The notes beneath the pieces are model-generated. The model did not search any database. It was not told where the DNA came from and saw only the letters and a list, made by a program, of their open reading frames with translations. This document shows, piece after piece, positions 1 to 10,375 of a DNA stretch of 28,569 nucleotides. The stretch comes from Lunasporangiospora selenospora (Eukaryota > Mortierellomycota > Mortierellomycetes > Mortierellales > Mortierellaceae). A program made the position numbers and the translations under genes. Position 1 is the stretch's first letter. Each line of letters starts with the position of its first letter. Location: positions 1-28,569 of the forward strand of contig JAABOA010000069.1 in NCBI GenBank assembly GCA_015680635.1, written 5' to 3'.

Positions 1-461
1 GCAATGATGGAGCGACGACGGCCATCCTTGGGGTTCACGGGTGGGGGGATGGGGATGCCGTCAACGTTGTGGGTGACGCCATTCTTGGCCTGGTCCTGAC
101 GAAGAGTCTCCATGTACTCGACCTGGGCACGAAGGATCGCTTCGTACTCGCCCGCCATCTCGCCGGACTTGCGGCGAGAGAATTCATACTCCTGCTCATC
201 AACAACAGCCAATCTAGCATCACTGTCCTGGGTACGGGTGCGAGAGAGAGAGCGGTTGCGAGAGTGTGAACGGGAGCGGGAACGGAGGCGCTCGACAAGA
301 TCAATAATAGAGCGGCGGCGACTGGACTTTTCTTCAGCAACGGGCTCGGTGGAGGCGACGACGACATCATCGGCATGGCGGTGGTGGTTACGGCCACGCT
401 CGGGCTCTTCCTGACGGGGGTCCTGACCGTCAACTTGAATGGCAGGTGGTTGAGTGGTCAT
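1..461 (-). CDS. Arg/Ser-rich protein, N-terminal part, runs off the left edge
   Basis: An open frame starts at ATG 461 and stays open to base 1, giving 153 visible codons with no stop, so the gene is 3'-truncated by the window. The protein begins MTTQPPAIQVDGQDP. It then has a His-rich patch (RNHHRHADD), a basic segment RRRSIIDLVERLRSRSRSHSR with RS dipeptides, and an acidic/charged helix-forming stretch around EYEAILRAQVEYMETLRQDQ. A second RRRSII-type motif lies at the edge, so the basic motif appears twice. RS repeats are typical of splicing-associated or phosphorylated proteins, but I do not recognise a family. The alternating GA/CT bases at 243-252 encode part of the RS tract and are not a separate repeat. 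The start is supported by a stretch of non-coding A/T- and purine-rich DNA upstream and a TATA-like element about 95 nt away. Confidence 0.75.
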   Translation of the reverse strand, partial: MTTQPPAIQVDGQDPRQEEPERGRNHHRHADDVVVASTEPVAEEKSSRRRSIIDLVERLRSRSRSHSRNRSLSRTRTQDSDARLAVVDEQEYEFSRRKSGEMAGEYEAILRAQVEYMETLRQDQAKNGVTHNVDGIPIPPPVNPKDGRRRSII

Positions 462-1217
462 GGTAATAGTAAAAGTTTTTTTGAAGAGAGTGGTTGAGGG
501 GTTTGGTTTGGTTTTGGGGAGAGAAAAGAGTGGGGCGAGAGGGTTTTAAAAAATATATAAATAAGAGGAGAGGGGAGAGTGGGTATGCAATTGAGAAACG
601 AGTTGAAAGATAATAGTCTTGGGATAGAAAAAAAAAAGGGCAAGAGGAACGAGCGTCGATCTTTTATACGCTTTCCCGGGAGACAATGCTACAATGCGTT
701 AGGCAGGCTCCACTTTGCGTCATTAACCCCGGGAAAGCGAGTCCGCCTTTGTGTACTCGTGGACTTGCCTGATATGGCATCCGCTATTTTCAGGAACACA
801 ACGGACCGACCGCTCCAGCGAGCCCTCTCTCGGTTTCACTCTGTTCCTGCGACACCATTAGCCTAACCGATACCCAACACTCTAACCAACCACCAACCAC
901 CAATGGGTCTCTTTGTTGTTGTTGCTGTCCTTGATATGGGAAAAAAATTGATGGACACAAGAGGCACAGCGTGTTTGTATCTTGGCCAGACTACACACTC
1001 TGGGGTCGCGGGGAAGATCTCTCTCTCGCTTGCTCCGGTGTATCTTTATGCCGTCCGATTGAGGTGAAAGAAGTGGGACAGAAGGTTCTCGGCCTCTCTC
1101 GAGTCGCATCGATCTTGTTCCTCTGCCGATTCTCAATTGTTTAGACTCTGGAATGGACAATGGCACAATGGAAAAAAAAAAGAAGCTCATGCCGACTGTT
1201 AGGATTCACCAACTATG
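462..1217. other. Intergenic region, no gene seen
   Basis: About 750 bp between the start of the Arg/Ser-rich gene and the stop of the STB6-like gene, both on the minus strand. The open frames here (for example plus-strand 579-866) are low-complexity or lack any recognisable motif. There is a short A-rich run near 629-639 and another near 1171-1180. The segment should hold the promoter of the left gene and the 3' UTR of the STB6-like gene. Confidence 0.6.
554..563 (-). promoter_or_regulatory. TATA-like element of the Arg/Ser-rich gene
   Basis: Read on the minus strand the bases are TATTTATATA, 93-102 nt upstream of the ATG at 461. The intervening leader is A/C/T-rich with no upstream ATG, as in fungal core promoters. 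Confidence 0.45.
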
Positions 1218-4200
1218 TCAGAGAGTCAATGCTGCTTTATTGTTCATCATGCCTCGTTTTGTAATGCCTGATTCTGTCGTGTCTGATCCTGCATGCATGG
1301 CTTCATTTGTCTGATGGTACGAGCTCTTCAATCCAGAAGACCCCACAGACATTGCTCGCGAAGGATGGACATTTGATCCTGCCGCGCCAAGTGTATGAGA
1401 AGACGCCCCCGTGACGGAACCTGAAGACAAAGTTCCAGCCACTAGGTTATAATCAACATCACTCCTAGTCTCGCGCGCCTTGGCCGTTGCCAACTGGACG
1501 TCTCTTTCCCACTCCAGGAACCTTGTCCGAACCCCCTGCGGTGCATAGGGCATGACATAGCCGCCAATGGTCCTGAACCATTGGGACTGGAGTGCCTGGA
1601 GTTTGTCCATCCAGAGTGCAAGGCGCCGCTGCGAGGCTGGGAGCTTTGTGTCAAGATACGAGATCTTGTCAAAGAATGCGCCAGTAAAGTCTCGCATCTC
1701 AATTAGTTTTCCGATCATTCCTTCGAGATTGTACACAGAACGTTGTGTTGCATGTTCCTTCTCCAGAACTTCTGTCATGAGTTCTCTTCTCTCTGCAAGG
1801 ATTGCCATTGCTTCCCGCTCAATTTCCTGCAGTGGCGCAAGGGCAGGAAAAAAAAAGGCATAGCGTCAGAACATAGATGACTCCACCCGGAATGACAGCA
1901 TAACCGAAGGAAATAGAATACGGTAGAAGAGAGCCTGCACATGTGAACAAGGGAGTCTGAATAAGGCAACATACCTCGAACTGGAAACTCCGCTCGTCAA
2001 CAATAGCACTCAGCGATTCTAGCTGTGCCGTCAGATCTTGCTCAACCAGCTTAGTGGTCCACAAAAATAACAAAAAAAAAAAGGGCAAAAGAGGAGAGAA
2101 GGGGAAAAAGTGTGAGATTAGTTAATCCCGAGGGTCCAAGTGACATCACTCTGCATCAATATGAATCTCGGTAGCAAGGCTCTGCCTCCACTGTACCTGC
2201 AGTTTCTGGAACGACACTCGGAGAGACTCTTCTTTCTCTTTTAGGAGATGATAGAGGAAGTAGGTTTGTGGATCACACTCCACAACCAAACTATTGGATA
2301 GATTTGATAGCCAAAGCGTACATGTTAGCGAGTGCCTCCACAGAGTACGTCTAATACCCCAAAAGTCGCAAAAGGAAACAATACCTGCTTAGCTGTTTTG
2401 CATTAGAAGGCTTATTGTACTCTTGACTTGAATATGAAAGTGATCGCTTGCGATTGTCGGGCTGCTGGCTCTCCTTCCAAAGAGGCTCTAGGCTGAGTCC
2501 AGAAATGTTTCTAGAGTTGATACCCTGGTCATGTGGACGTTCCCTGGCTCGACCCTGTCCTTGAATCGCCGTCATTGACAGGGACCGTCTCAAGCCGCGC
2601 CGCCCTGTAAGATTGAAGCATTTGATAACAGGGGGCTCCGGTGGGTCTGGCTTCTGAGAGAAGAGTGCCGTCAACACGTCCACTGAGGGCATTGTAGCTT
2701 GTGATGCTGTACTGACGGGTCGACTGTTGTAGTGACAGAAGTTTCTTCCTCAGATCCATTGTTTTGGGTGGTTCCTGTAACTACAGACATTGGCGCAACT
2801 TCAGATTCATACTCCTCGCTTCTTTCATCATCCGACTTCAAATTAGCCACTATTGATCAAAAGAGATATTTCTTTAGAGTTAGAGACAAGTTTTCAACTA
2901 ATATAGAGATACGGAAAAAAAATCAAACATTGATAACGTACATTCTTGTTGAATTGGTGCTGCCAAAGTATCATCTGTCATATTCCCCTCTTTCAGTCCA
3001 GCGATTGGACCCTGTTTTCCTTTTGGAATTTGAAGAGACTGTCGGCTCTTGCCACTACAAGGAGAAGAGACATTTAAGTTGGTATGGAGTACAAGCTTTT
3101 CATAGCTGAAAAATAATTCAAAGCTCATCTGTGTATGCCTAAGGGCCCTGGCCATAACATACGTAGCAATGGTTTTTAGCGATTGAGAAGCCATCTTTGT
3201 TTCTTGTTTCTAATGATCGAAAAGAAATTGTAAGGGATACAGTTAGGATGGTTGAAATGACTGGATTTGCAAGAGCTCAAGCAATTGCGATGAATAGAGG
3301 GGACTGATCTGTTATTTTGAACATACCGTCTTTGCAAGTCCTCGGACTAGACTTCGACCAAGTTCCTTGCCTCCAGTTAACCAGTCACCGCTAGCCAATG
3401 CATCTGCCATGTCGGGCTTATGTTTGGTTTTGCCTCTCCAGACCTGTTTTAAAGAGTCTGAATGAATATTCTTTGCAAACACCTCAAGATCCATGGTTTC
3501 GCCCTCTGTATTAGTTGTTGTCATGCCCGAAAAATCTTCGATCTTTGATTTAAGGACTTTGTGAACCTTGAGCCCCTGCGGATTAAATGATGATTGGTAG
3601 GCGGCTGAGATGGCATCGGCAGTCTTTACATCAAGTTCTCCCGATGTCAATTCTGATTTTTTGCTCTATAAATTAGTTAGCATTCAGTCCGAAATAACAC
3701 GGCTTTAGTAGTGCCCCATAAAAAACACACGCACACAATCCGTCTGATACAGTAGTCTACTTTCTACAAGCAGTTGGTACCTGAAATGATTTTACAGCAC
3801 TCAAAAATGCGACGGGTTCTGCAAACGGATCCTTGGGGACCTATGGGACACACAATGATACTTAGCATCCATATCAAAGCTAAAACTGCCCTGGAATCTT
3901 CTGGTTGATCACAGCACATACATTGTTCACCAGATGTTGTAGTTTGCCTCTGATGTTGGATAGTTTACTGAACATTCCAGCCAAGACTCCAGGGTCCAGT
4001 ACAGTCTCAGTAGAAGGCCTCTGTATTAGAAAGTATAAAGGAGCAAGAAACCCAAATTTTAGTGCTATCGTTCAAAAAAAAAAAATCTTGCTCCATGCCT
4101 TAACTTACCTGCATTTTTGAACTGAGGAACATTTCGTAAAATCTACTCAGACCCATCTCCGTTGCATCGCATAGCAAACCATCGACGTGTTGTAGGTTGA

Positions 4201-5245
4201 ACAGACCAAAGACAACAAGACAGTTTTGCACAAGGGCCGAAAGTCGGATCACTGTAGCCTCAAAATCGGTCGAGTCCGAGATCCTGTATAGCTGGTTGAA
4301 TTTTTCCCGCTGGGCATCACTAGCCAAGGCGATTAGGGTAGAACGGATGTGGAAAAAGTAGTTATTAGGGTAGGCGTCATGGGAACTTCTTTTTTATTCA
4401 TCAAAGGTAGAATGCTAGGTGGTATCCTAGTACTTACCTTGGTGGTTTTAGTGTTAGTGCGCTTCGGCCGCTACATCCCATTCTCCTGAGGTTCAGATTA
4501 AGATAGAACCGCCGTCGATATGTGTCAAAGTTGCCGTCTTTTGGAACCAACACAATGTTGAGTGACGATGCAAATGAACTGAGATTTGTTACAAAAAGCT
4601 GTCCATAGGGTGTCTAGCAGAGATATGTATGTCGGTGCATGGTCTGTCAGATTGTGTGCCAACAGAGGAGTTGATATATAAATATTAAAAAAATGCGCTC
4701 CTATTACCTCCTTGGCGCGTGCTTTGGCCACACGGAGTAGGTCGAGTACCTTCTCCAGTCGCGGACAATCAACACTCGGTTGGTCAACAGCTATGACTAT
4801 AGCGTGGATCTATCGGTCAACAAAAAACCACGTACAAATAAATATTAGCAAAAGAACTCGACAGGAACAGGTCAGCAGGGAGGAGGGAAGGAAGAGAACA
4901 AAGGGTCAAGCAGACCAACATGGGTGAACCCCTACTGTGTGGACGGGATCTCCTGTAAAAGAGACTGCAGTCGAAACTTCTCGGTTCCGCTCAATTGCCC
5001 TACAGAACAAGTCGCAAAAGGTAACCTACTGATTAGCAACCAGGTAAGTACTACTATGCGCATATAGTCCATTGGAATGAAGAGCAAGAGTAGTGTCTCC
5101 GCTCTTACCATTGCTCCACAAGGTATATCTGGTAGCCCTCGAGCACGACATCCTCATGTTCGATGTGAATGCCGGGGGTATCCTTGCAGATCTCTCTGAT
5201 GCTCTCTCGTTCGCAAAACACATAGCTTCCTGGCTGGAGAGGCAT
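1218..5245 (-). CDS. STB6-like protein, 14 exons
   Basis: Inferred exons: 5245-5109, 4999-4936, 4809-4708, 4613-4438, 4319-4109, 4020-3922, 3840-3781, 3665-3327, 3209-2942, 2849-2713, 2653-2385, 2290-2197, 2049-1975 and 1826-1218. All join in phase to give about 879 residues. The N-terminal half matches the fungal STB6-like family: LEGYQIYLVEQW (residues ~35-46), SFTGDP (~59-64), GQLFVTNLSSF (~105-115), RRMGCSGRSALTL, then HVDGLLCDATEMG (~209). A core ending LKQVWRGKTKHKP follows. After residue ~400 the chain is low in conservation, acidic and Ser/Thr-rich (SDDERSEEYESE), then basic. The last ~250 residues look coiled-coil. In budding yeast STB6/STB2 are Sin3-binding proteins, so a link to a histone-deacetylase complex is plausible but unproven here. 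The start is chosen because an in-frame TAG lies 33 nt upstream. Exon 9 (3209-2942) may hold a further in-frame 108-nt intron (GTATGT...TTGTAG), which would shorten the protein by 36 residues. Exon 13 uses an AAG acceptor and is less sure. Confidence 0.85.
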
Positions 5246-5801
5246 TGAGTCTGAATGTGTCGGCTACGTCCGCTAATGGCGACAAGTGGTGGCGAAGGGC
5301 AGCGGGGGCTAGATTGTGGGGAAACCTTTTTGAGATTGCAGATTCGGATGAGAACAGGGTGGTTGGAGAGCGTGGGGAGGTGGGGGTGGCAGGAGCAAGA
5401 GAGAAAGAGAGAATAGGGCGACAGGCAATGAATGGGGCCGATCGAGCAGGGACACGGAGATGAGAGAACAAGAGTCCAATGTAAAGCGGCTTTGGGCACT
5501 CGTGATCAGTGGAAGGGTATTTTTGGAATCCATTCGTCTTCTCCTCTCATACAGCGTTTGCCCAGCACCACCTCAGAACCCATTCAGATGCTCTGCTCCC
5601 AGCACTGGTCCCAGCACATCCCCGGTGCAGGTCACTGGAGCACATTCCTTCGTGCGAGCCACCGCCATGACAGACGAGCGACTGGCAGTCCTTTTGTGTC
5701 ATTACCTGGCACGAACAAGGGATTTATTTTCAGGTGGTACGAGGTGAAAAGAATGAGATAGACGCAGGTTTCCTCCTTCCCCTTCCTGGAGGTGACTATG
5801 G
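5246..5801. other. Intergenic: promoter of STB6-like gene and 3' UTR of CRAL-TRIO gene
   Basis: A 556-bp stretch between two tail-to-head minus-strand genes. The STB6-proximal half is C/T-rich on the minus strand with no clear TATA box. Near the CRAL-TRIO stop there is an AATAAA on the minus strand. Open frames on both strands here overlap one another and show no family motif. Confidence 0.6.
5723..5728 (-). terminator. AATAAA polyadenylation signal of the CRAL-TRIO gene
   Basis: AATAAA on the minus strand, 74 nt past the stop codon at 5802, a usual distance for a fungal 3' UTR. Confidence 0.5.
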
Positions 5802-7236
5802 CTAAGACTTGTTCTCCGAGGAAACATTATAAGTCCAATTGACCTGGCCATTCACTGCAACGCCCCAGCGTTGGTACAGGCTCACTGCCCGGACGTATGG
5901 ACCCAGACGCGCGTACTGCTCTCGCAGCTCCTTTGCGATGCTATCGCGCTCTGGTGCATCCTTGCCATCGGGGCTCTTGACCCATGCTCGAGTCACCTCG
6001 TCGAACCTAGCTTCAAGTCCATGGCGCTCCTCCAGAAGTCTCTCCTTGGTCTCAGTATCCTTCATGTGGTCGTTCTCGCCCTCGGTAGCAGGAACATATT
6101 GATACTTCCAGTCGTCCAATCCTTCGTAGTGGATGATGGGCAGACGCTCTCGAGGGACGACCTTGTGAAGCTCGGCATTGTTGCGTGTAAACACAAACTT
6201 AGAGGCCACTACGGGATCAAGGAGGGGTTGGATCAACTTCCAGAGTCCCCAGAAAACAAATGGTGCGCGGTGAACCACGCACACACCGAGTGTCTCTGGG
6301 TAGTAGGACTCGAAGCATTGGACAAACAGCCGGACAAAACCCCAGTCCATGTTGTCGAGACCAAAGTCGGAAAGGTCAAAAATCACAATGACAGTCTCGG
6401 CTCCAGGAGGAAGCACCATGCGACCGCACTCCATGGTCTATTGTGGTAAAAAGGAAGCAGTTTAGCAAAATGGCAATGGTTGGAAACAAAAAAGGACTTC
6501 ATGCCATCGGAAACATCCTCACAGTAGACAACTTACATATAACGTGAAGCGGTGAATCGTCTCAGCAGGCTGGTCACTCTTGTGATGCAACCGTGTGTTC
6601 ACAACAGACATGGGTCGGTTCAAAGGATCCGCACCACGAAGGTATCCCTTGCCAACCTTCATCTGTTGGATAAACTTGGGGTATTTTGCGTCCAGTTCTT
6701 GGTCCGAGAGTTCAATCAACTCATCCAACCGCTCGACTATGCGCCACTTGAGTGCATTGAGGAACATCTTCATAACATCATCCAGGACCCATTTTCTTGC
6801 ACGCAAGAACTAGTAGTTTGAGAATAGTCAAGAGTAAAGGGTCAGTAACCAATGGGGGAAAAAAATTGTCTATTCACATCGTTCTATTCTTTATTACCTT
6901 GAGCAAAATAAGATCTGGGTGGTCCATCATTGTCAACTTCCAGAAGCACTTGTATAGGTCGGCACCAGTAAATCGTGGAGCAACGGGGGCGCTGGCAGAC
7001 TCGGATGGTGCCCGTCTACCAAACCATCCAGTCTTTTGTGCGGGAGCTGCGCCTCCAGTCTCATCTTCGCGCGGTTGACCCTTGAAAGAAGAGGGAGCTG
7101 TTTGATCGAAAGGTACATTTCCATCAAAGATATCGTAGAGCCTGGCCCACATTTGTTGCAGTTTCACTGTCTGCTCCTGGGTCAGATGGCCGATACGACC
7201 GTCAGTAGGGAGAACTGGTTGGACATAGGTGGACAT
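5802..7236 (-). CDS. CRAL-TRIO (Sec14-like) lipid-transfer protein, Csr1 type, 3 exons
   Basis: Exons 7236-6898, 6809-6537 and 6437-5802 join in phase 0 to 415 residues. The N terminus carries GRIGHLTQEQ and a Trp/Leu-rich helix (LQQMWARLYDI), as in fungal Csr1-like proteins. A Gly/Ser/Ala-rich linker follows, then the CRAL-TRIO N-terminal helices with FLRARKW (residues 114-120) and ALKWR. The lipid-binding fold includes VIVIFDLSDFGLDN, FVQCFESYYPETLG and the gate region WKLIQPLLDPVVASKFVFTR, then the end of the fold at IIHYEGLDDWKYQY. The C-terminal tail (ELREQYARLGPYVRAVSLYQRWG) is also seen in fungal Csr1-like proteins. Such proteins exchange phosphatidylinositol and other lipids between membranes. 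The ligand is not readable from sequence. The start at 7236 (CAAAATGTCC) is preferred to an in-frame ATG at 7341, because the stretch between is Pro/Ser/His-rich and unconserved in look, and a TATA box lies 137 nt upstream of 7236. A 192-codon antisense frame opposite exon 3 is a shadow. Confidence 0.92.
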
Positions 7237-7372
7237 TTTGAAAGGCTTTACTTTTGGATAAAGATCAAATGTGGAGGGAGGGTGAACGAACGAATGACAG
7301 AAGGTTGAGTGTTTAGAAGAGTGGGGTGAGAGGTGGGGCAAAGGCGATTGTCTGGTTGCAGAAACTGAGTCC

Positions 7373-7378
7373 TTTATA
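7373..7378 (-). promoter_or_regulatory. TATA box of the CRAL-TRIO gene
   Basis: TATAAA on the minus strand inside CTTATAAAGG, 137 nt upstream of the ATG at 7236. A CT dinucleotide tract begins 34 nt further upstream. Confidence 0.6.
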
Positions 7379-7411
7379 AGGACCTTGACAAAGGCAGCGA
7401 CATCCAGAATC

Positions 7412-7434
7412 CTCTCTCTCTCTCTCTCTCTCTC
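7412..7434. repeat. CT/GA dinucleotide microsatellite
   Basis: A 23-nt perfect CT alternation just upstream of the CRAL-TRIO TATA box (a GA tract when read in the direction of that gene). Such tracts in fungal promoters can exclude nucleosomes, but it may be a neutral microsatellite. Confidence 0.9.
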
Positions 7435-9554
7435 CCCTCGCCCTTATTTCCCATTGTGTTCATGCTCAAGGTCTGCCCGTCCCGGAGGAATTATTGCTAC
7501 TATGCATTTCGAAGGGCTCCGCTGTGGAGACTTGCAGGAGCGACAAGGGAAGCTCTAGGCAAACAAACGACGCCAAGGGGAATACAAGCTAGTCAGCAAG
7601 AAATGAAACTCTGGCTCTTGTTGGCGACACAGCTTTGGAGGTGCATGTCTGTTGTGTGCGTGTGATCCACCGACAATTAACTTCAGGCAAACATTGTGTT
7701 CTCAAAGTTTCTTCACAAGGTTGTGGAGAACAGAGCTTTTTCTTCCTTCTTTTTTTCTTACACAAAATGCATCCACCCAATGAGACAGCCTTACACCTTG
7801 CCCTGGGTCCCGCCATTTTACTCATGGTGTCAAGTAGGGGTGTGCCTCTGCTGTTTTGGAGGTAGAGGGAATGATACTTCTCTCGCAATTCAGTGAAGCA
7901 TCCTGGCCTCTTGAGATCGAGTGGTCTTTGATCCATATCAAAGGCACAACGAACCTCCAAAGTTTTGCTTTTTGTTTGGTATTTCTGATGTTAGTCATTG
8001 GTTTGCTTTGGTTGATATGGGTGAGGACCCAAGAGTGGGCCTCTTGAGCCACCCATCACTTTCATTCGTTGACATGATGCCTAACAACATGTACTACCCA
8101 CGTGTAAGGAAACGGAAGGCATCTCCTTCACACCCGTTCAGCTGGAAAGACTCCTCGGTTCGGCGGAGCCGTCTAACATTGGAGCTTTCGCGCGATTAGA
8201 ACCCATGGCTTAGGGCGCTTGGCCAGATGCGGTACTACATTGCTTGGGAGGATGCTTGGCTGGATGCATTGAGGCTCTCTCGATCAGTTGACAATCAATT
8301 CTTTGCTTCGAGCAGACTAGTCTACAGTTGCCTTCTCGCTTCGCCTCTTTTTTTTTTTGTTTGTTTTTTTTCTGATCCCAAATTTGAACTTTTAAAGTAT
8401 AGACATTATCAAGGGTGCAGTCATCTAAGAAGCTAGCGAATTCCTTTCGTGTGTTATCATGTTTTAATATAAAAAACTTTTCTACTAGGGGCTTCTCATG
8501 TTTATCATCATATCCTACGTAGCATCTTGCGTTGCCTCAAGTAGATATTTAAAACGCCCATTACTTTAAGCGTTGATTTGCTAGGACTAGCGCGACATGA
8601 ATCGTCCTCTAGGAGATGGAGGCGACGGCTTGGCTAAATGTTATTACAGAGCGATGGATTTTCACAACGAGCATCACCCAACACTGAGACTCAAGTCTTT
8701 AATTTCTTTTCCTCTCTTTACTCAAACAAGTAAACAGTGGGCAGCCCTCCAAGGGTAAGAATGAGAAATGCATCTGCACTTTCACCTCGGCAATTTGCTC
8801 TTGGCCCCGATAGCCTAGTGAGTTTTGTTCGCCTGTCTAATGCGATTGGTTACAGTATCAGTAGAGGGTTTACGGAGCATTGTTTTTGAGCGGCGTGTTC
8901 TCAAAGACAGCGTCTTGTGTAAATACCAACCATTGTGCCTGAAAATAACCATACCCCCCCCCCTCTGCCCTTCAAAGTTTTGGGGCCACAGTGTGAGCAC
9001 CTTAGTAGAGCAGATGCATCCGAATGCTGGTTGCTTTGCAGCCTATGTTGTTACCTCAAATTTCCAGTCCAATTCGTTGGGGTACTAGGACTGTTCAAGT
9101 ACGCTCGAGTTGTAAGTCGCCATTTGTGACAGAGAGGGAGGGAGGGGAAGGGATGAAATACATGCAGCCGATAAAAGGGCCACTCGAGATCTACGCACAA
9201 GTGATTTGATTTCTGACAGCTAGGCTGTGTTTTCATTGGGGTTTTCTGTTAGAGAAATATCGAGACGGGTCTACTTTTAATGTTGCTCGCGTCAAGGTCT
9301 CCATGTGCGTGGTGGAAGTTGTTGGAGCGGGTGTTCTGACCATGACTCCTGATGATAACTTCTTGTATTAGAGAGTATGAAATCCCGAGTTTGTATTCAT
9401 GAGAGTGGATGGGGGATCCCTGGACCAGCCTTTGCCTTTAGTTTACGTGAGCTGGTCATTACTGTTATAAAACTTGGAGGCTCCACAATCACAATTGGTC
9501 ATCCTTGTACTCTTTTTCTAGTGAACAGTCATCATGTTCGTCAATAATGTCCTT
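7435..9554. other. Gene-poor stretch, about 2.1 kb
   Basis: I find no frame on either strand with a recognisable domain or a convincing exon chain. The open frames (for example minus 7960-7589, plus 8227-8436) are short, lack motifs and overlap each other. Homopolymer runs occur (T/G mix near 8346-8371, C run near 8955). I see no tRNA-like B box, terminal inverted repeat or reverse-transcriptase motif. The strongest single signal is a TATAAAA near 9467, followed by an ATG at 9534 that opens only 35 codons. Confidence 0.5.
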
Positions 9555-9920
9555 TCATATCAGGCCATACTGGTCTCCGGTTGGGAGTTTTGGTGTTCTT
9601 TTAAACCAGTGACTTTCCGAAGTGCTAGGAAGATGACCTAACACGTCCCGTGATATCCCATAGTCCAGGAGCTGTCTATTAGAAAGCTTTGTAAGCGAGC
9701 GCCGCTGCAGTGTGAAATAAAATATCTCGCCCAAACTTTGAAGAGAGCGCCGCGTCCTGAATAATTGAGCAAAAGCCAAGTCACCGCAGTTTTGCAGTCG
9801 AGTTGAGTCTGTTGGATGCGACTTGCCACCGATTTTCAAGGGAGGGAGGATGGGGTTAGACAAGTTGGAAGGGAATAAGCCTTTTGCACAAGTGCGGAGC
9901 CTGGTATTCGGCTCCACCAT
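9555..9920 (-). CDS. Putative protein with a DUF1127/YjiS-like C-terminal motif
   Basis: A single 121-codon frame from ATG 9920 to a stop at 9555. The first ~65 residues are basic and Pro/Ser/Asn-rich with few acids, which could be a weak organellar presequence or just non-conserved sequence. Residues ~70-95 read QRRSLTKLSNRQLLDYGISR, followed by DVLGHLPS. This fits the core of the bacterial DUF1127 (YjiS-like) family, in which an Arg-rich helix is followed by L-x-x-L-S-[ND]-R-x-L-x-D-x-G-[IL]-x-R. Bacterial members are small (about 40-90 residues) and some have been linked to RNA turnover and nutrient stress. The frame is divergent from the GST gene, 455 bp away, and an A/T-rich patch with AATAAAATAAA lies upstream of its ATG. 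It could also be a chance frame. The similarity is judged by eye only. Confidence 0.45.
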   Translation of the reverse strand: MVEPNTRLRTCAKGLFPSNLSNPILPPLKIGGKSHPTDSTRLQNCGDLAFAQLFRTRRSLQSLGEIFYFTLQRRSLTKLSNRQLLDYGISRDVLGHLPSTSESHWFKRTPKLPTGDQYGLI

Positions 9921-10205
9921 GTTCTTATGCCATGGTGAAAATTTATTTTATTGATTAATAATCAGCAGTTTCCAGAAGAAGAGAAGCTAAAACGAGAAAT
10001 GCATTTGCAGAAATATCTCTGGCGTCAACTAACGTGAGAGAGGAGAATGAATATTGTTGATCTCGCAGGTGTGGCCAGAAGCCCAAGGAAGGGATGCAGG
10101 AAGAGGAGGGGGAGAAAAAAGACAAGAGCCCTGCTGGATGGGCAAGCGAGGAAAAAAGTCCGCAGTCCTGCCAGTTGGGGTTGAACTTGGACCAACACTG
10201 TGTAA

Positions 10206-10210
10206 CCAAT
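10206..10210 (+). promoter_or_regulatory. CCAAT box of the GST gene
   Basis: CCAAT lies 49 nt upstream of the TATA box, the usual arrangement for Hap-type CCAAT binding complexes. Function is inferred from position only. Confidence 0.35.
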
Positions 10211-10258
10211 CACTTCTCTCTGCTCTTCACCTCTTCCCCGGGATCGTATTGAGTGCAG

Positions 10259-10265
10259 TATAAAA
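10259..10265 (+). promoter_or_regulatory. TATA box of the GST gene
   Basis: TATAAAA, 111 nt upstream of the ATG at 10376. The leader between them is C/T-rich with no canonical upstream coding frame. Confidence 0.65.
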
Positions 10266-10375
10266 TGGCGGCCCATTGCTTCCCTGATTTCCTCAACCCC
10301 TTTCCTTCCTCTGTTCATAAGACCTCACAGCCAACACTCACCTTTGCCAGTTAATCGCCAGATAAATCGTGCAAG

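Noticed and set aside
5871-6449. 192-codon plus-strand open frame
   Set aside because: It lies opposite CRAL-TRIO exon 3, whose minus-strand protein has clear family motifs. The plus-strand translation has none.
7412-7434. CRISPR-like or satellite array
   Set aside because: It is a simple CT dinucleotide run. No spaced repeats occur anywhere in the window, and the genome is fungal.
8800-8880. tRNA-like start (CCCCGATAGCCTAGTG)
   Set aside because: The A-box-like bases are not followed by a proper anticodon arm, B box (GGTTCGAATCC type) or matching acceptor stem.
9534-9641. Plus-strand ORF after a TATAAAA (MFVNNVLSYQ...)
   Set aside because: Only 35 codons, no recognisable motif, no convincing splice continuation, and it overlaps the better minus-strand candidate.
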